Below, one piece after another: positions 60,479 to 64,000 of a stretch of DNA of 64,000 nt (its first letter is position 1; the number at the start of each line of letters is the position of its first letter). A program made the position numbers and the translations under genes. Where the stretch lies: positions 310,001 through 374,000 of the forward strand of contig JADJOT010000008.1 in the NCBI GenBank assembly GCA_016713625.1, given 5' to 3'. This stretch comes from Candidatus Accumulibacter affinis (GTDB lineage Bacteria > Pseudomonadota > Gammaproteobacteria > Burkholderiales > Rhodocyclaceae). Below the pieces are notes generated by a model that was not told the origin of the DNA, searched no databases, and worked only from the letters and a program-made list of their open reading frames with translations.

Positions 60479-61122
60479 TGGATGACAGTGACGCCGGCAT
60501 TGAGCAGACCGCGCCGGGTTGGGCCGTTTTTGGCGACCTGATGTCGGGCTTGCTGGGCGCTTTCGTGCTGATACTGGTTGGCGTGCTGGGGGTCCAGCTG
60601 GAGTTGGCGACGCATCTGGAAGCCGAAGTGCAAAAACGGCAGATAGAAGAAAAGCGCCGCATGGCGCTGGAAAAAGCTCTGGCCATTCCGTTGGCGACAG
60701 GGCGGGTAACGTTGAACAACGGGCGCATTGGCATCAGCGGCAGTGTATTGTTCTCGTTCAACTCAGCCCAGTTGCAACCCGATGGTCGGCTACTCCTGAA
60801 GAGCCTGGTAGCGCCGCTGCGCGTTTATCTGGGCGAGCGTGATGAATTGTTGATGGTCAGCGGCTTTACCGATGATGTGCCGATTCAGCAAGGCAATGAA
60901 CGCTTCGCCGACAATTGGGAATTATCGGCCCAACGAGCGTTGACGGTTACCCGTGCACTGATAGACGAAGGGATGCCGTCATCGCTGCTCTTCGCAGCGG
61001 CTTTCGGCACGGAGCAGCCGGTGGCGTCCAACGCCGACGATAAAGGGCGATCTCAGAACAGGCGAGTTGAAATGGCGCCGGTTCCCAAATCCTCGAATGT
61101 GAAAACGCCGGCCCGTGACTGA
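60478..61122 (+). CDS. MotB/ZorB-like protein with OmpA peptidoglycan-binding domain
   Basis: 214 residues. One N-terminal membrane helix (WAVFGDLMSGLLGAFVLILV) carries Asp20 at the place of the proton-binding Asp of MotB and ZorB. A short coiled coil (EAEVQKRQIEEKRRMALEKA) leads to an OmpA domain with FSFNSAQLQPDGRLLL, GFTDDVPIQQ, NWELSAQRALTVTRALI and SQNRRVEMA, the expected peptidoglycan contacts. Start overlaps the channel gene (TAATG). With the preceding protein it should form a peptidoglycan-anchored proton- or sodium-driven complex. Confidence 0.9.
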   Translation: MDDSDAGIEQTAPGWAVFGDLMSGLLGAFVLILVGVLGVQLELATHLEAEVQKRQIEEKRRMALEKALAIPLATGRVTLNNGRIGISGSVLFSFNSAQLQPDGRLLLKSLVAPLRVYLGERDELLMVSGFTDDVPIQQGNERFADNWELSAQRALTVTRALIDEGMPSSLLFAAAFGTEQPVASNADDKGRSQNRRVEMAPVPKSSNVKTPARD

Positions 61123-61858
61123 ATCCGATCGCGGCGAAATTTCGCAGTCACAGGTGGATCCAGCCAGTGATCCCGGTAGGGAGATCGCTCGGCTGCGCAT
61201 GCAAGGTGCGGATCGGCTGGACCCGGTGCGCTTTCATTTCATTGAAGCGCTGGCCAGGCGAGTGCGGCAGCACCAGGGAGATGTCAAACGTATTCTGAAT
61301 GGCAAGCTGACAGAGGCGCTGACGGCCTACAGAGAGCGCCTTGAACAGACCCAGGAAGCTGCCAGGGAGACGATCGCGCGTACAACGGAGCAGTATCTGG
61401 ATGTTGCCGACGATCTGCAGCGGCTTTTCGTCGCAGGTGATTTCAGCGGCGTGGAGCGATTCGTCGCCAAGCTGGAAAAAAATGAACGTCATTCGTCTTT
61501 GGCTGACCTGACACGCTACATCGCGCAACATTCGCCGGAAGATGTCGATGGTGGGCTGGCGGGAGATATCGGATCCCACTCCGAGCTCAAAAGCATGCGG
61601 TATTTCAGAAACACCTGGGCAAAACTCAGCGTCGATAGGCGTGTAGCGCAAGCAATTGAGCAAGGTCCAAAGAACGCTGGTCCGCTCAATTCACATCGGT
61701 TGGTGCTTCGTTCATTCGCCTTGATGCGCGATATCTCGCCTGATTATCTAAACCGGTTTGTGTCTTATGTTGATACCTTGCTATGGCTCGATCAAGCGGA
61801 CAGGAAAAACAGGCCCATGGTAAAAAAGCCGCTCACGACGAAAACGACAAGAATTTGA
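61115..61858 (+). CDS. DUF2894 family protein, last gene of the motor-like operon
   Basis: 247 residues from GTG 61115, overlapping the OmpA-like gene by 8 bp. No membrane helix. It reads EIARLRMQGADRLDPVRFHF, then a helical middle (ALTAYRERLEQTQEAARETI), and a conserved C-terminal block SMRYFRNTWAKLSVDRRVAQ, NSHRLVLRSFALMRDISPDY, LNRFVSYVDTLLWLDQA. This is the DUF2894 pattern. Function unknown; the operon position suggests an intracellular effector or assembly factor of the motor complex. Confidence 0.85.
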   Translation: MTESDRGEISQSQVDPASDPGREIARLRMQGADRLDPVRFHFIEALARRVRQHQGDVKRILNGKLTEALTAYRERLEQTQEAARETIARTTEQYLDVADDLQRLFVAGDFSGVERFVAKLEKNERHSSLADLTRYIAQHSPEDVDGGLAGDIGSHSELKSMRYFRNTWAKLSVDRRVAQAIEQGPKNAGPLNSHRLVLRSFALMRDISPDYLNRFVSYVDTLLWLDQADRKNRPMVKKPLTTKTTRI

Positions 61859-62099
61859 ACGGTGCTCGCTGTTGATCGACGCATCGACACACGCCCCGAG
61901 CGTGCCGCGTCCGGATGCGGTGTCGGCGCATGCGCGGACATAAACTGCGCAACCACGCGGCAGTTCAGCAAAGCGGAATTAAACCAGATCCTTGAAATCC
62001 GGGTCGCCTGCCTATAGGATGAGAGCCACGATACGGGAGGATGTTCTTGCGGTCGGTGTGTTCATCGCTATCGATTCACCACGGGAGAAACCAACGACC

Positions 62100-63968
62100 A
62101 TGACGATCCGCAAACCAGCTCTGCCAGCGCAGCGCTCGCTGCTGGCTGTCGCCGGCGTGATGGTGCTCGCCGGCGCCGCCCAGGCCGCCACCTTCAACCC
62201 GCCCGACACCTCGGTACAGATGTTCGCCTGGGGCTGGAACGACATCGCCACCGAGTGCACCGAATGGCTTGGCCCACAGGGCTATGGCGCGGTGCAGATC
62301 TCGCCGCCTGGCGCATCCAGGAATGCCAAAAACTGGTGGGGAGTGTACCAGCCGGTCAACTACCGAAACCTGACCAGCCGCATGGGCACGCCGAGCCAAT
62401 TGCAGGACATGATCAATACCTGCCATGCGGCCGGCGTCCGGGTCTATGCTGACATCGTCGTCAACCAGATGGCCGCTGGCGCGGGGACGGCCACCGATGG
62501 TTCCACCTGGGATGCCGGCACGCTGAGCTACCCGCACTTCAGTGCCAACGACTTTCACGCCGACTGCCCTATCCATCCCGAAGACTACAATTCACTCACG
62601 GGTCGCGGCAGGGTCATCAACTGCCGCCTGGAGGGAATGCCGGACCTGGCCAGCGAAAGCAGCTATGTGCAGGGGCAGGTCGCCGATTACATGCGCGGCC
62701 TGCTCAACCTGGGGGTGGACGGCTTTCGCATCGACGCTGCCAAACACATGCCGGCGACGGCGCTGCTGAGTATCCTCAGCGCCGTGCGCTCGACCAACCC
62801 ACTAACCCGCGCCGGCGAGCCGATCTGGGTAACACAGGAAATCATCCCCGACGGCGGCGTCAACCGCGCCGAGTACTTTCCAGTGGGTACGGTCAACGAG
62901 TTCCAGTTCGCCCTGGCCATGCGCGATGTCTTCCGCGGTAGCAACGGTCTGAGCCTGTCGTCGATCCCGTCGATCATGGGCAGTTGGGGCAGCTGGGGTG
63001 GCAGCTGGGGCTTCGTGCCGCCGCACTTGGCCACCATCTTCGTCAATAACTGGGATACCGAGCGCAACGGCTCGTCGCTCAACACGAGCAACTACAGTGG
63101 CGCCACGAACGACACACAGGGCAGCAAACGCTATGACCTGGCCAATATCTTCATGCTGGCGCAGGCGTACGGTGAGGCACAACTGCACTCCGGCTTCCGC
63201 TTCAGGAACAAGGACGACGACCGACCGACGGTAGGTCCCTACTCAGGTGGAGTGGCGCAGATCAACGTCAACTGGGACTTCGTTCATCGCTGGTCCGATA
63301 TCTCGAACATGGTCAAGTTTCGCTCGGCGACCAACGGCCACGCGCAGACCAACTGGGTGGTCGGCAACAACGGCGATCAGGTCGCCTTCAACCGCGGCAA
63401 GATCGGCTTCGTCGCGCTGAACAACAGCGGCAGTGTCTGGAGTCAGAAGTTTGCGACGGGCCTGCCCGCTGGCACCTATTGCAACGTGATTCAGGGCAGC
63501 CTTGACGCGAGCGGCAGTGCCTGCAGCGGTGGCACGGTGGTCGTAGACGCCGGCGGCAAGGCTACCGTCAGTGTGCCGGCCAACGATGGAGGCAGCAGCG
63601 TGCCGGCGCTGGCGATCTACACCGGTCAGATGATCAGCGGCGCCGGCACCTGCGAGGTGACCTTCATCATTACCAATGCCAACACCCGCTATGGCCAGAA
63701 CCTGTATGTCGTAGGCAATGCGACGCCTCTCGGCAACTGGACGGCGGGCAGTGGCTTGGCGCTGAACATTCGGGGCACCGGTGCCAACGCCCCCTGGAGC
63801 GGGACGGTCAAGCTGCCGGCGAACACGACGGTACAGTACAAGTACGTGAAGCGGGACAATTCCCGGGCTGTCTGGGAGAGCAATCAGAGCACCGGCAGCG
63901 GCAATCGTGAGTTCATCAGTTGTGCCTCGGGCAGCCAGATTCGTGCTGACGGCAACCTCAAGCCCTGA
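62100..63968 (+). CDS. Secreted alpha-amylase (GH13) with C-terminal starch-binding CBM20
   Basis: 622 residues from ATG 62100 (ACGGGAGAAA about ten bases upstream). Signal peptide SLLAVAGVMVLAGAAQAA. The TIM-barrel has the nucleophile in GVDGFRIDAAKHM, general acid Glu in IWVTQEIIPDGG and the third acid in FVNNWDTER. Two otherwise near-invariant His are absent: VVNQM instead of VxNHM, and NNWD instead of xNHD. The last about 100 residues (EVTFIITNANTRYGQNLYVV, GNATPLGNW, WSGTVKLPANTTVQYKYVKR) are a CBM20 starch-binding domain. It hydrolyses alpha-1,4-glucans outside the cell, if active. Confidence 0.92.
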   Translation: MTIRKPALPAQRSLLAVAGVMVLAGAAQAATFNPPDTSVQMFAWGWNDIATECTEWLGPQGYGAVQISPPGASRNAKNWWGVYQPVNYRNLTSRMGTPSQLQDMINTCHAAGVRVYADIVVNQMAAGAGTATDGSTWDAGTLSYPHFSANDFHADCPIHPEDYNSLTGRGRVINCRLEGMPDLASESSYVQGQVADYMRGLLNLGVDGFRIDAAKHMPATALLSILSAVRSTNPLTRAGEPIWVTQEIIPDGGVNRAEYFPVGTVNEFQFALAMRDVFRGSNGLSLSSIPSIMGSWGSWGGSWGFVPPHLATIFVNNWDTERNGSSLNTSNYSGATNDTQGSKRYDLANIFMLAQAYGEAQLHSGFRFRNKDDDRPTVGPYSGGVAQINVNWDFVHRWSDISNMVKFRSATNGHAQTNWVVGNNGDQVAFNRGKIGFVALNNSGSVWSQKFATGLPAGTYCNVIQGSLDASGSACSGGTVVVDAGGKATVSVPANDGGSSVPALAIYTGQMISGAGTCEVTFIITNANTRYGQNLYVVGNATPLGNWTAGSGLALNIRGTGANAPWSGTVKLPANTTVQYKYVKRDNSRAVWESNQSTGSGNREFISCASGSQIRADGNLKP

Positions 63969-63991
63969 GGCGACTTTCAAGGAGATATCGC

Positions 63992-64000
63992 ATGCACCCA
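63992..64000 (+). CDS. Start of a further gene, cut by the right edge
   Basis: AAGGAG followed after eight bases by ATG (MHP) at the window end. The strong ribosome-binding site 24 bp after the amylase stop implies a co-transcribed gene; nothing else can be said. Confidence 0.5.

Overview
The window is GC-rich DNA of a betaproteobacterium, probably Rhodocyclales and plausibly Accumulibacter-like. The inference rests on gene content and order: exbB-exbD-lpxK-trm112-kdsB-adk, DUF3348-DUF802-OmpA-DUF2894, a PPi-dependent phosphofructokinase, a K+-independent H+-pyrophosphatase, and two PEP-CTERM proteins with sigma-54-type promoters. It is chromosomal housekeeping DNA with accessory pieces between. 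I found no rRNA, tRNA, CRISPR array or intact insertion sequence.

Layout. 1-2.2 kb: an iron alcohol dehydrogenase (cut by the edge) divergent from a frameshifted AraC regulator. 2.6-5.5 kb: PPi-phosphofructokinase and class II aldolase. 5.7-7.2 kb: an ArsP-type permease and ArsR regulator. 7.5-11.8 kb: a heat-shock island (two Hsp20 genes, cbpA-cbpM) whose cbpA/cbpM part is duplicated as a 1.03 kb direct repeat around a toxin-antitoxin pair. 12-15.4 kb: an alpha/beta hydrolase, acyl-CoA ligase and SDR cluster. 15.5-17.8 kb: a large 2-oxoglutarate oxygenase. 18.2-24.1 kb: an LpxL-like acyltransferase, a NodU-type carbamoyltransferase, a CBM21-endonuclease/phosphatase fusion and a phospholipase D-like protein. 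24.4-26.5 kb: pgk and tpiA. 26.6-33.8 kb: a LuxR regulator and a 1959-residue repetitive PEP-CTERM protein. 33.8-39.2 kb: two small membrane proteins, murJ, a PEBP protein, a glycosyltransferase and a second PEP-CTERM protein. 39.6-46.1 kb: hppA (with an OmpA-like tail) and the envelope operon. 46.4-50.5 kb: xseA, sodB, a SYLF lipoprotein-like protein, DUF1272 and a DMT exporter. 50.5-54.7 kb: feoA with a destroyed feoB, dienelactone hydrolase, an AhpD-like protein, transglutaminase and thioredoxin. 54.8-57.6 kb: epmA, efp and epmB, with efp interrupted. 57.8-61.9 kb: a four-gene operon with a MotA/ExbB-like channel and a MotB/OmpA-like partner, resembling ZorAB. 62.1-64 kb: a secreted alpha-amylase.

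How it fits together. Several genes bear on carbon storage and PPi energetics: pfp, fba, pgk, tpiA, hppA, the amylase and the glycogen-binding CBM21 protein. fba and pgk have nearly the same promoter design. The best candidates for undescribed systems are the NodU/CBM21-EEP/PLD operon and the ZorAB-like operon. Three disruptions (133 bp inside efp, loss of most of feoB, one base in the AraC gene) need raw-read support before being treated as biology.
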